Positions 9,313 to 16,990 of a DNA stretch of 38,624 nt are shown piece after piece. Made by a program: the position numbers and the translations under genes. Under the pieces are notes generated by a model that made no database searches, was not told the origin of the DNA, and saw nothing but the letters and a program-made list of their open reading frames with translations. The stretch comes from Bacillota bacterium (GTDB taxonomy: Bacteria; Bacillota; Clostridia; Lachnospirales; Lachnospiraceae), in the NCBI GenBank assembly GCA_023450835.1, contig JAEXGM010000040.1, forward strand, positions 1 through 38,624, in the 5' to 3' direction. Within the stretch, counting starts at the first letter, position 1. Each line of letters begins with the position of its first letter.

Positions 9313-9876
9313 TCAGATTTTTCCTACAAGGTCAAGACTGGGCTTTAAGGTTGCGCCGCCTTCTTTCCATTTTGCGGGGCACACTTCGCCCGGGTTATTT
9401 CTAACATATTGGGCAGCTTTCAGCTTATCGACCAGAGTGTCGGCATTTCGTCCGATATTGCCGGAATTAATCTCCACTGTCTTAATTATGCCGTCCGGAT
9501 CAATAAGGAATGTTCCCCTGTCTGCCACTCCGTCTTCCTCAATCAGTACGTCAAAGTTTCTGGAAAGGACATGGGAAGGATCTCCGATCATGGTATAGGT
9601 TAACTTACGGATGGCTTCTGAAGTATCATGCCATGCTTTATGGGTAAAGTGGGTATCTGTGGATACGGAATAAACTTCTGCTCCCAGCTTCTTAAAGGTC
9701 TCATAATTATTCTGCAGATCCTCCAGTTCCGTAGGGCATACAAAGGTAAAATCCGCAGGATAAAAGCAGATAATACTCCACTTATTCTTAAAATCAGCCT
9801 CTGTTACCTCTAAAAATTTTCCATCACGAAATGCCTGTGCCTTAAATGGCTTTACTTCTGTTCCTACTAATGACAT
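9313..9876 (-). CDS. ahpC: Alkyl hydroperoxide reductase subunit C (2-Cys peroxiredoxin)
   Basis: The 187-residue typical 2-Cys peroxiredoxin has the peroxidatic cysteine in FYPADFTFVCPTELED (Cys47) and the resolving cysteine in GEVCPAKW (Cys166). It reduces hydrogen peroxide, organic peroxides and peroxynitrite, and AhpF re-reduces it. ATG 9876 follows AGGAGG at eight bases. The gene heads the ahpCF transcript from a consensus promoter whose start region is covered by a 7-1-7 palindrome of Fur/PerR type. That suggests peroxide- or metal-responsive repression in an anaerobe. Product assignment is essentially certain. Confidence 0.97.
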   Translation of the reverse strand: MSLVGTEVKPFKAQAFRDGKFLEVTEADFKNKWSIICFYPADFTFVCPTELEDLQNNYETFKKLGAEVYSVSTDTHFTHKAWHDTSEAIRKLTYTMIGDPSHVLSRNFDVLIEEDGVADRGTFLIDPDGIIKTVEINSGNIGRNADTLVDKLKAAQYVRNNPGEVCPAKWKEGGATLKPSLDLVGKI

Positions 9877-9943
9877 AGATAATACCTCCTAATATTTTTT
9901 GTTATAATATAATTTAATATTATTATATTTTATTTATTGATAC

Positions 9944-9992
9944 CAGTAATCATTACTGATATTATAATATAGAATTCCTTTCTAATTGTCAA
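9944..9992 (-). promoter_or_regulatory. ahpC promoter with Fur/PerR-type 7-1-7 operator
   Basis: The minus strand has perfect -35 TTGACA (9992-9987), a 17-bp spacer and -10 TATTAT (9969-9964). Directly downstream, at the expected transcription start, lies CAGTAATCATTACTG (9944-9958), a perfect palindrome with seven-base arms and a one-base centre. It extends to a 23-bp near-palindrome (9940-9962) with one more mismatch. The 7-1-7 layout and AAT-n-ATT core match Fur/PerR boxes. No regulator gene is in the window. Confidence 0.72.
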
Positions 9993-10145
9993 GGGTTATT
10001 TTAATTTTTTTCCAACATTATGAATTTTTATTTTATTATTTTATCCGGAATTTCAAACTTTTTTATTTCTTAATCCATCTAACTATATGACAGGGTAAAA
10101 TACCTGCTATCAGCTGATACTACAACAGAGAGAAGGTGAGGCTTT

Positions 10146-10637
10146 GTGAAAGACAGTGTGTACACACAATTAACAGAATACATAACCGGCAATCAGAGTA
10201 AATTCTACCGCCTGGCTTACAGCTATCTTAATAATAAGGAGGCTGCCCTTGATGCCGTGCAGAACGCAGTCTGCAAGGCTTTAGAAAATTATCAGACTTT
10301 GCGCAATCCGGATTATTTAAAGACCTGGTTCTACCGAGTTCTGGTAAATGAATGTCTGGCATACAGAACGAAATACCGCAGAGAGCTTCCTTTAGAGGAA
10401 GAATTGGTTCGGGAAGATTTTTACTATCAGAAAGAATTTGATGAAGGCTTGAATCTATATGATAAGGTAAATAATCTGCCTGACAAATATAAGACCGTTA
10501 TTCTGCTTCACTACTATGAAGACATGACGCTAAAAGAAATTGCAGCTATCACCGGGATTAATCTAAGCACTGTAAAGACACGGCTTTATGCCGGAATAGG
10601 GCGGCTGCAAAAGTCCCTGAAAGGAGAACTCATATGA
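10146..10637 (+). CDS. sigV: ECF sigma factor, SigV-like
   Basis: The 163-residue protein has sigma-70 region 2 (about residues 18-85, with YLNNKEAALDAVQNAVCKAL and LKTWFYRVLVNECL) and region 4 (about 108-155, YEDMTLKEIAAITGINLSTV), with no region 1 or 3, which is the ECF layout. The GTG start at 10146 follows AGAAGGTGAGG. The next gene overlaps it by 4 bp and encodes a membrane anti-sigma protein of the RsiV family, so this is probably a SigV-type extracytoplasmic stress factor. In Bacillus and Clostridioides that pair responds to lysozyme. I saw no nearby lysozyme-resistance gene, and the autoregulatory promoter upstream could not be fixed confidently. A perfect palindrome TATCAGCTGATA lies at 10108-10119 before the gene. 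Confidence 0.85.
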   Translation: MKDSVYTQLTEYITGNQSKFYRLAYSYLNNKEAALDAVQNAVCKALENYQTLRNPDYLKTWFYRVLVNECLAYRTKYRRELPLEEELVREDFYYQKEFDEGLNLYDKVNNLPDKYKTVILLHYYEDMTLKEIAAITGINLSTVKTRLYAGIGRLQKSLKGELI

Positions 10638-11515
10638 AAGAAATCAAAGAATTTCATGCCGCAAAAAACATCTATGACAGCATTAAGATTCCTCCGGAAT
10701 TAAATACACGGATTGAGTCTGAGATAAAGAAGAACGAAATTCCATCCCCAATCGAAAGCCCCATAAAAAGGCATCATATCCGGCTGAAATTCAGCCTTAC
10801 CGCTGCCGCTGCTTGTGCCGCACTGCTTATTACAGTTTTAAACACCAATGCGGTTTTTGCAGAAAATGCGGGAAATCTGCCTGTCATCGGCTGGGTAGCA
10901 AAGGTATTGACTCTTCGCAGTTACGAGGAAAAGGATGAAGATAAGACGGTAAAGGTCACTTTACCCCAGGTAGATTCCAATACTTTGACCGCAGAAAAGG
11001 TCAACAAATTAATCAAAGAAAAATCCAGTGCCTATTTAAAAGAGGCAGAAGAAAGAGTAAAGGAATATAAGGAAGCTTTCCTTTCCACCGGAGGTACCGA
11101 AGAGGAATTTAAGGAAAAAAATATTGAGATTAAGGTAAACTACGATGTGAAATATCAGGATAATGATATGGTTTCCTTTGTCCTATACGGCGCGGAGTCC
11201 TGGGTGAGTGCTTATGATTTTAACACCTATTTTAATATCAATCTGAAAACCGACACCGAGATGACCCTGCAGGATATACTGGGAAGTGACTATATCCAGA
11301 TGGCCAATTCCAGTATTAAAGACCAAATGGCAGAAAGGGTAAAAGAAAATTCCGACAGTATGTATTTTACACCGGATGAAGGCGGTTTTCAGACCATTGA
11401 CCAGAATACCAAGTTCTATATTAACGAAAACAAGAATCCGGTCATTGTTTTTGATAAATATGAAATTGCTCCGGGAAGTATGGGAATTCAGGAATTTGAG
11501 ATAATGAAGAAATAA
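10634..11515 (+). CDS. rsiV: Membrane anti-sigma factor, RsiV-like (DUF3298)
   Basis: The 293-residue protein has a cytoplasmic N-terminal segment (about 1-50), one transmembrane helix (about 53-72) and a large outer domain. The C-terminal part, with FNTYFNINLKTDTEMTLQDI (about 196-215) and a conserved tail, matches the DUF3298/RsiV fold, which in Bacillus binds lysozyme and is then cut to free SigV. The ATGA overlap with the sigma gene shows translational coupling, as expected for a sigma/anti-sigma pair. NTNAVFA just after the helix resembles a signal-peptidase site, in line with known RsiV processing. A lysozyme response here is inference from family membership. Confidence 0.82.
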   Translation: MKEIKEFHAAKNIYDSIKIPPELNTRIESEIKKNEIPSPIESPIKRHHIRLKFSLTAAAACAALLITVLNTNAVFAENAGNLPVIGWVAKVLTLRSYEEKDEDKTVKVTLPQVDSNTLTAEKVNKLIKEKSSAYLKEAEERVKEYKEAFLSTGGTEEEFKEKNIEIKVNYDVKYQDNDMVSFVLYGAESWVSAYDFNTYFNINLKTDTEMTLQDILGSDYIQMANSSIKDQMAERVKENSDSMYFTPDEGGFQTIDQNTKFYINENKNPVIVFDKYEIAPGSMGIQEFEIMKK

Positions 11516-11524
11516 ATAGAACCG

Positions 11525-11595
11525 TTCTGGCTCTGTATCAACAGCTGGGGAGAGAGTCTTTGAATCTCTCCCCAACTGCTGACACGGAGCCAGAA
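11525..11595 (+). terminator. Long imperfect hairpin after the rsiV-like gene
   Basis: Arms of about 30 nt, running from TTCTGGCTC (11525-11533) to GAGCCAGAA (11587-11595), pair almost fully. The inner part is GGGGAGAGA (11547-11555) with TCTCTCCCC (11565-11573). There is no clear U tract directly after it, so it may be a 3'-end stabiliser or work together with the next hairpin. It begins 9 bp past the rsiV stop codon. Confidence 0.55.
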
Positions 11596-11600
11596 TAAAT

Positions 11601-11641
11601 GAGCTGCTGCAATCTATGATAAATCACAAATGCAGCAGCTC
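11601..11641. terminator. Bidirectional hairpin between convergent transcripts
   Basis: A perfect 11-bp inverted repeat, GAGCTGCTGCA (11601-11611) with TGCAGCAGCTC (11631-11641), lies between the convergent rsiV-like gene and the small STAS-like gene. A TATAATTTTA tract follows on the plus strand and ATTTATT on the minus strand. The symmetrical placement suggests that it ends both transcripts. Confidence 0.65.
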
Positions 11642-11648
11642 TATAATT

Positions 11649-12035
11649 TTAGTAACCTTTTGATTTTAACCAGGTCATTGCCTCATCTTCATTTAAGAAG
11701 GCCTGCTGAGGAAACTTAGATGATATCGCTCTGTTAATCTGCATTTTAACAATAGCGCTATCTACTATAATAGCTCCAAACTGCAGATTATTATCTGCCA
11801 GCCATTCGGTGTGTTTAGCCATAACATCACCCAAATCTGACATCTTATATTTTCTTAAGTCGCTTACGATTACCCAGGGTTTTTTACCGATTGCAGGGCC
11901 AATCTTATTTTCGAACTGACTATGATACTCTTCATAGTCTTCTTTTGTCCAGAGACCTACAGGTGTCTCATAAACTATTTTTTTGTCTGCATCATAGTTT
12001 ATGGAGTACAGACCCTTTGGATGTGTTATTAACAT
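11649..12035 (-). CDS. Small STAS/SEC14-like cytoplasmic protein
   Basis: I chose ATG 12035 (128 residues) because AGGAGG lies nine bases upstream. A longer open frame to 12092 has no ribosome site. The protein alternates beta strands and helices: YSINYDADKKIVYE, then WVIVSDLRKYKMSDLG, GAIIVDSAIVKMQINRA and a final helix ending WLKSKGY. It has no signal or membrane segment. The pattern resembles STAS/SEC14-like (SpoIIAA-like) single-domain proteins, but I cannot name a specific family with certainty. It lies 69 bp after the chemoreceptor and is probably co-transcribed under the same c-di-GMP riboswitch, which hints at a signalling or surface-behaviour role. Confidence 0.6.
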   Translation of the reverse strand: MLITHPKGLYSINYDADKKIVYETPVGLWTKEDYEEYHSQFENKIGPAIGKKPWVIVSDLRKYKMSDLGDVMAKHTEWLADNNLQFGAIIVDSAIVKMQINRAISSKFPQQAFLNEDEAMTWLKSKGY

Positions 12036-12104
12036 AACAAATTTCCTCCTAAAGTAAAATTTATTTTGAAATGGAGTAGACCTCCAAGACAAGCGGATTC
12101 TGCC

Positions 12105-13355
12105 TTACTTTACATCGAATTCTTCCAGCCTTTGTTTCAATACCTGAGCTATGCTATACATCTCATTAGAACACTCTGCAACCAATTGTATCAGGTTATT
12201 CTGTTCTTCGACGGAAGAAGATGCTTCCTCTGTTCCCGCTGCTGTCTCTTCTGATATACTCGCAATCGTTGCAATCATATCTTCGGCTTCTCTCGCATCT
12301 TCTGTCAGTGTCTGAGTAGCACCGGCTACCGCCTTTACTTTCACACCAATAGAGAACACTTTTTCCGAGATATCTGTAATAGAACTTACCGTATGTTCAA
12401 AAGCTTTTTCCTGTTCCTGTGAAAGTGTATTGGCTTTCTTGATCTGCATAACAGTATTCTCAATGCCCTGTTGGACATCGTTGATAATCTCTGTAATCTG
12501 TTTACCGGATTCCGCTGATTGCTCCGCCAATTTACGAATCTCTTCGGATACGACCGCAAAACCTCTTCCATGCTCACCGGCCCTTGCTGCCTCAATAGCA
12601 GCATTTAATGCAAGCAGGTTGGTCTGTTGTGCCACACCTTTTATAACCTCTAATATCTTGCCGATTTCCTTGGATTTATCCATCAGGTCCGTAATGGCAG
12701 AGCCCATATTCTCCGTAATGACCTTATTCTCCGCCATCTTTTCTTCCTGAAAGCGGATGGATTCTTTTACCTCTGTCATAGCTGCGATAGCTTCATCGGA
12801 TACCTTGTCAGACATTGCCATGTCATCTCCGATGCATATAATCATCTCGGTGATATTATTAATTCTGGTGCTTCCTTTTTCCGTGGATTCCGCCTGCTGG
12901 GTGGCACCCTCCGCCAATTGAGATATGGAAAGAGTTACTCTGTTTGAAATGTCACTCATTTCTCCGGAGGAGCGTTTCATTTCATCAGAAGAAAAGGTAA
13001 TAATATCCACTGATTCCTTCACATGCTGAATAAATTCATGAATATTATTCTTTGTATTTGTTTTTGGCTTATCTTCGCTGTATTCAGAATTAGCTTCTGT
13101 TACCACAGCATTCTTTAACTTGTTTTTTAGCAAAAGCGTCAGACAAAGAGCTGCCAGTACCAGTAACACAACGGCTGTTATCAACATAAAGGCTAAAAAT
13201 CCGCCCTTTGAAACATGTCCTTCCCCGCTGCTTTTTAATAGGGACTGCACTCTTAAAAATGCTCCTGCTGTTAAAAGAATAAAGCTGCCAAACATTACAG
13301 CAAGAGTAGAAACTAAAATACTCCTTAATGCACCTTTTCCGTTATAACTCTCCAC
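12105..13355 (-). CDS. Methyl-accepting chemotaxis protein without an extracellular sensor domain
   Basis: The start is taken as GTG 13355, eight bases after AGGAGG. A TTG at 13361 is too close to that site. From that start the protein has 416 residues. Two transmembrane helices (about residues 12-34 and 51-77) are joined by a loop of only about 16 residues, so there is no periplasmic-type ligand domain and no clear HAMP. The rest is a coiled-coil signalling domain with the hairpin-tip signature GVAQQTNLLALNAAIEAARA and GRGFAVVSEEIRKLAEQSA, which binds CheA/CheW. Input is therefore probably membrane state, a partner protein or an internal cue. Expression is controlled by the c-di-GMP-I riboswitch in its leader. 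A small STAS-like gene follows. Confidence 0.92.
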   Translation of the reverse strand: MESYNGKGALRSILVSTLAVMFGSFILLTAGAFLRVQSLLKSSGEGHVSKGGFLAFMLITAVVLLVLAALCLTLLLKNKLKNAVVTEANSEYSEDKPKTNTKNNIHEFIQHVKESVDIITFSSDEMKRSSGEMSDISNRVTLSISQLAEGATQQAESTEKGSTRINNITEMIICIGDDMAMSDKVSDEAIAAMTEVKESIRFQEEKMAENKVITENMGSAITDLMDKSKEIGKILEVIKGVAQQTNLLALNAAIEAARAGEHGRGFAVVSEEIRKLAEQSAESGKQITEIINDVQQGIENTVMQIKKANTLSQEQEKAFEHTVSSITDISEKVFSIGVKVKAVAGATQTLTEDAREAEDMIATIASISEETAAGTEEASSSVEEQNNLIQLVAECSNEMYSIAQVLKQRLEEFDVK

Positions 13356-13398
13356 ACTCAAGACCTCCTAATGTAATTATCTCTGTCATTTATCGCAT

Positions 13399-13433
13399 AA
13401 AAATAGCCAAATGCAGTCTCCCACAGATGGCTA
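13399..13433 (-). terminator. Expression-platform terminator of the c-di-GMP riboswitch
   Basis: TAGCCA (13433-13428) pairs with TGGCTA (13409-13404), followed by TTTTTA on the minus strand, about 40 bp before the chemoreceptor start. Upstream TGTAGT, just after the aptamer, can instead pair with ACTGCA inside the terminator loop, giving a possible antiterminator. Whether ligand turns expression on or off cannot be read with confidence. Confidence 0.6.
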
Positions 13434-13443
13434 CATTAACTAC

Positions 13444-13513
13444 AGCAACCCGACAATCATAGCATACGCCTTAGACTCGCGGCTTTGCGCCCTTATCTTT
13501 AAATAAGTTTGCT
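13444..13513 (-). ncRNA. c-di-GMP-I (GEMM-I) riboswitch aptamer
   Basis: The minus-strand leader of the chemoreceptor shows the GEMM-I layout. P1 is AGCAA (13513-13509) with TTGCT (13448-13444). A hairpin CTTAT-loop-ATAAG has a GNRA-like TTAAAG loop. The conserved core GGGCGCAAAGCC follows, then CTAAGG and a short second stem, and the ligand-pocket block TTGTCGGGTTGC. These elements occur in the same order and spacing as in Vibrio and Clostridium c-di-GMP-I aptamers. Such riboswitches commonly sit before chemoreceptor and motility genes. Exact edges are estimated from P1. Confidence 0.85.
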
Positions 13514-13689
13514 TTTTTTAAGTTAGTATAATACGAAATAAAATGTGTCATGGTTTGAAGTTTTTTCTGTTATTATAACCTACCATGTCGATTTATATAA
13601 TATGATTATGATTATACATAAAACTTGCTCAAAAGTCAAATTTAATGTACTAAAATTTACATAAGTGTGAAATATTTCTTATCATTACC

Positions 13690-14427
13690 TTATAAAGCCA
13701 ATCCGCCATCAATTACAATAGTCTGTCCTACGATATATCTTGAAATATCCTGGCACAGGAAATAAGCTAATTCCGCTACTTCTTCCGCATCGCAGAAGCG
13801 CTTTGCCGGTATTTGCTGCTTATAAGCTTCCGCTGCATCTCCCAGGCTGTCCAGCATATCGGTGATAATAATTCCGGGAGCAATAGCATTTACATTAATG
13901 TTATTTCCGATTAACTCCGTACTCAGAACCTTGGTAAAGGCAGAGATACCTGCCTTGGTCGCAGTATAGCCATAGGAAGCAGGAAGCATCTTAACTGCAG
14001 CAAGGGAGCTGATATTAACAATCTTTCCATGATTCTGCTTAATCATATAGGGAGCAACTAACTGGCATAAATTAAACATACCGGTTAAATTGGTATTCAC
14101 CACATCGTTCCAATCCTTCTGGCTCATATCGGTAATCGTATTATAGCGTACAACTCCCGCATTGTTGACCAGAATATCAATTTTTCCGAATTTCTCGATT
14201 GTAAAAGCTACCATTGCTTCCAATTCATCTCTTTTTGCGATATCGCACTGATAAACATAAGCTTTTCTGCCAAGGCTTTCTATTTCCTTTTGTACCTTAA
14301 GAGCGGATTCTTCATTGCTTACATAATTTACAATTACATCTGCTCCTTCTTTTGCCAGTTTAAGTGCTATTGCCTTGCCGATTCCTCTGGATGCTCCTGT
14401 TACTAATGCTGTTTTTCCTGTTAACAT
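13690..14427 (-). CDS. Short-chain dehydrogenase/reductase, FabG-like
   Basis: The 245-residue classical SDR has cofactor motif TGASRGIG (residues 10-17), NNAG (88-91) and catalytic residues Ser140/141, Tyr154 and Lys158 in SYGYTATK. It ends with VIDGGLAL. The length and C-terminal pattern resemble FabG-type 3-oxoacyl reductases, but no other fatty-acid gene is near. It follows the ThDP enzyme by 31 bp behind a strong AAGGAGG, so it probably reduces (or oxidises) the product of that enzyme, for instance a 2-hydroxyketone such as acetoin. That substrate is a guess from context. The SDR fold and NAD(P)H use are certain. Confidence 0.88.
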   Translation of the reverse strand: MLTGKTALVTGASRGIGKAIALKLAKEGADVIVNYVSNEESALKVQKEIESLGRKAYVYQCDIAKRDELEAMVAFTIEKFGKIDILVNNAGVVRYNTITDMSQKDWNDVVNTNLTGMFNLCQLVAPYMIKQNHGKIVNISSLAAVKMLPASYGYTATKAGISAFTKVLSTELIGNNINVNAIAPGIIITDMLDSLGDAAEAYKQQIPAKRFCDAEEVAELAYFLCQDISRYIVGQTIVIDGGLAL

Positions 14428-14458
14428 ATGATTCCTCCTTATACTATTGGTATTTTAA

Positions 14459-16087
14459 TCAATCGTGCTTTTGTAATGCCTTAAGCCTGTCTCCGTTGGG
14501 AGCTCCTTCACTGCCGTCCGTTATAATTTCAATAACGGCAGGACCTTTTAAACCGCTTAAGAACTCCGGTAACTCTTTTATCTGGCTGTTTTCTCTTAGT
14601 TCCATGGTTTTTATCCCGCAGGCTCCAAGCATATTTGCTATGCTTATTCTCTCCTGCTTAAAGCCTTTTACCACTCTTTCAAAAAGGAACTGATGACCAT
14701 GCTCTACAAAACCTAACATGGCGTTATTTATAATAAAGTAGACAATGGGTAACCCGTATTCATTTGCAGTAAGAACTTCCATACCATTCATAAAGAAATC
14801 CCCGTCACCTGCAAATACTGCAACACATCTCTCAGGATATGCCACCTGCACTCCTATGGCACCGCCGATAGCAGAGCCCATAGCCGCATAATTTAAGTTG
14901 GTCTCAAAATCTCCGCCTTCCGGTATAGAAAGATATTTGAAAGCAAAATTCATAAATTCTCCCATGTCTGCCATGTAGTAAGTATTCTTTGGCATATACT
15001 CCGGAAGTTCCTCCATAAATTCGCGAAGGCTTACTCCTGTATTTGTCTTTTCAAGCTTGGCATTGACAGCAGGTCTTGTAAACCCGGTATTTTTACCGGA
15101 AGCAGTATGATTAATGATATAGGGTATGGCCAGTCTTAAATCTGCGCAGATTTTAACGTCTGTTTCGTATACCTTGCCAAGTTCTTTCTCGTCCCAATCA
15201 ATGTGTATGACCTTTTTATTTTCTACCAGGGCTTTGCTGAAATTATTCGTGGCATTTTCACCTAAAGCAGAGCCAAGGACCAAAAGGCAGTCAACGGTTT
15301 CATCATTTACGTAACCCGATGCCGCATCGGTGCTGGCGAAGCCATAATTACCAAGATTCAAAGGAAATTCGGAAGATACTACTCCCTTGCCCTCTGGTGT
15401 GGTAATAACCGGCCATTGCAGGTGTTTGCTCAATTCCATTAATAATTCTGATTTTCCCCTTGTACCCTTGCCGGCTAATATAAGCCCTTTTCCGGCTCCT
15501 TCAATCAGTGTGCAGGCTCTCTTTAAGCTCTCCGTATTCACTGCATCTATTTCATAGTTTCTTCCTGACAGCTTTGGTATCTCTTCCGACAACTGGCTCA
15601 GCTGGATATCAATCGGTATGGAAAGGTGCACCGGTCCCATCGGTACGGTGTTTGCCAACTCAACCGCCAGCGCCAGCTCTTTCAGAACATCTTCCTCTTT
15701 CAGGACCGTCTTACTGTATTTTGTGACCGGTCTTAGAATTTCTTCCGTATTTAATTCCTGAATAGCTCCTTTTCCTATCTGCCATCTGTGGACATAGCCG
15801 GTTAAAAATAATGCCGGTGACTTTGCGCGATAGGCATCTGCTACTCCGTTTATCATATTATTCGCGCCTACTCCGCCTGCTCCTATGCAAACCGCCATTT
15901 TGCCGGTAACACTTGCATATCTGGCTGCCATATAGGCCGCTCCGCCTTCGTTTTTGGCAACGATAGGCTGAATATCAATATCATTTAACGCATCAAAGAT
16001 CGGGCTGATCGTACCGGCCGGAATGCCAAATACATAATCGACTCCCGCTTCTTTTAGAAATCTCCATATTCCATCAGCAATTCTCAT
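14459..16087 (-). CDS. Thiamine-diphosphate-dependent enzyme, acetolactate-synthase-like
   Basis: The 542-residue protein has the three-domain layout of the acetolactate synthase / benzoylformate decarboxylase superfamily. Activating Glu47 lies in KNEGGAAYMAARY, a central domain spans about residues 190-320, and the C-terminal ThDP motif is GDGDFFMNGMEV (from 427) through NN (454-455). Cytoplasmic ThDP chemistry on a 2-oxoacid is certain in outline, but the substrate is not. No regulatory ilvN subunit and no acetolactate decarboxylase is adjacent, so biosynthetic IlvB is not well supported. The gene lies between a GAF protein (32 bp upstream) and an SDR (31 bp downstream). All three look like one transcript, which suggests a two-step carboligation or decarboxylation plus reduction with a small sensor protein. 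Confidence 0.85.
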   Translation of the reverse strand: MRIADGIWRFLKEAGVDYVFGIPAGTISPIFDALNDIDIQPIVAKNEGGAAYMAARYASVTGKMAVCIGAGGVGANNMINGVADAYRAKSPALFLTGYVHRWQIGKGAIQELNTEEILRPVTKYSKTVLKEEDVLKELALAVELANTVPMGPVHLSIPIDIQLSQLSEEIPKLSGRNYEIDAVNTESLKRACTLIEGAGKGLILAGKGTRGKSELLMELSKHLQWPVITTPEGKGVVSSEFPLNLGNYGFASTDAASGYVNDETVDCLLVLGSALGENATNNFSKALVENKKVIHIDWDEKELGKVYETDVKICADLRLAIPYIINHTASGKNTGFTRPAVNAKLEKTNTGVSLREFMEELPEYMPKNTYYMADMGEFMNFAFKYLSIPEGGDFETNLNYAAMGSAIGGAIGVQVAYPERCVAVFAGDGDFFMNGMEVLTANEYGLPIVYFIINNAMLGFVEHGHQFLFERVVKGFKQERISIANMLGACGIKTMELRENSQIKELPEFLSGLKGPAVIEIITDGSEGAPNGDRLKALQKHD

Positions 16088-16119
16088 TTGAAACTCCCCT
16101 TTGTAAACTCATCTAAGAA

Positions 16120-16554
16120 TTAATAGGTACCTTCCAGGTACTGCTCTGCCAGACTGCTGCAGATATCCATTTCTTCCCTGGTAAACTGGTGCTGTTTTCC
16201 TATGGCTGCAACGCATATTATCGCTTTTACTTCATCTTCTCTGACCACAGGAATAATCATAATACTGTCCAGGCCAAAAAGAAAAAAAGCATCCGCTGAT
16301 CTACTGTCATTGTGCGTATCAAATATCTCAACCGGCTGCCTTTTTTCAGTTATCTCCCTTAATATATAAGTGTCTTTCACATAAACAGGATTCTGTCCAT
16401 GCACTGTTTTCCATTTTTCAATTCCCAGTGTATCTGTCTGAGTCTTATAAACAGGTTTTAAGCGTCCCTCTTCAATTCTGTGATAGCCGATGTCTTGAAC
16501 GTCTGTTATTTCTACAATTTTTTGAAATAATTCTTCCAGTACTTTCAGCTCCAT
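16120..16554 (-). CDS. Stand-alone GAF-domain protein
   Basis: The 144-residue protein looks like a single GAF domain. Residues about 10-140 include an ILREITEKRQPVEIFDTHND segment, then SIMIIPVVREDEVKAIICVA and a closing helix FTREEMDICSSLAEQYL. There is no HTH, kinase or cyclase output domain. ATG 16554 follows AAAGGAG. It is first in the GAF / ThDP-enzyme / SDR run, so it may sense a small ligand or oxidant and modulate the pathway. Nothing in the sequence shows what it binds. Confidence 0.8.
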   Translation of the reverse strand: MELKVLEELFQKIVEITDVQDIGYHRIEEGRLKPVYKTQTDTLGIEKWKTVHGQNPVYVKDTYILREITEKRQPVEIFDTHNDSRSADAFFLFGLDSIMIIPVVREDEVKAIICVAAIGKQHQFTREEMDICSSLAEQYLEGTY

Positions 16555-16990
16555 TTTGTACTCCTTTCTTATTCATCTTTTGTAGTAGTAAGAATCTGTC
16601 ATTGATTATAGGCCTTATGTCGTTTCTACAATCAGATACCTAGCGATATTATTATCGCCTTTTATCAAAAATTTCATAACAATTTCTGATAAATTATATT
16701 TCAAGCAGCAATCTTGGCAGCTAAGCTTTGGTTGCTGCAAGAATATCAACGCAATATACAATTTACCTTTTTTTGTAATTTCTATATCAATTAATACTAT
16801 ATTATCATACTTTTTAACCAAAGTAAAGACCACTATTTTGATAGGTTTTTATCGAATTGCACAAAACGACAATTTTCTTGCTTATTTTCACAACTCCTTT
16901 TATAATGCCTTTCAAGGAATAGAAATACAAAAAGTACCATGTCTCTCAGCAAATATAGCAGAGTGTTATGGTACTTTTATATTTACATCA
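16555..16990. other. Intergenic region between the GAF cassette and the pst operon
   Basis: This AT-rich gap of about 435 bp contains the pst terminator at its distal end. A weak minus-strand promoter for the GAF operon reads TTGTAG (16631-16626), 15 bp, TATAAT (16610-16605). A 7-bp inverted repeat GCAGCAA/TTGCTGC lies at 16705-16738. I see no convincing gene. A 72-codon minus-strand frame at 16615-16833 lacks a ribosome site and recognisable features. Confidence 0.55.
16930..16978 (-). terminator. Terminator of the pst operon
   Basis: A perfect 11-bp inverted repeat, AAAAGTACCAT (16978-16968 on the minus strand) with ATGGTACTTTT (16940-16930), has an inner CTCT/AGAG pairing and a T tract. 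It sits 12 bp after the pstB stop codon. Confidence 0.85.

Noticed and set aside
14459..16087. Naming the ThDP enzyme ilvB
   Set aside because: No ilvN, ilvC or other branched-chain gene is adjacent, and the neighbours (GAF protein, SDR) do not fit valine/isoleucine synthesis.
16615..16833. 72-codon minus-strand frame in the gap before the GAF gene
   Set aside because: No ribosome site, no recognisable motif, and composition like the surrounding non-coding DNA.
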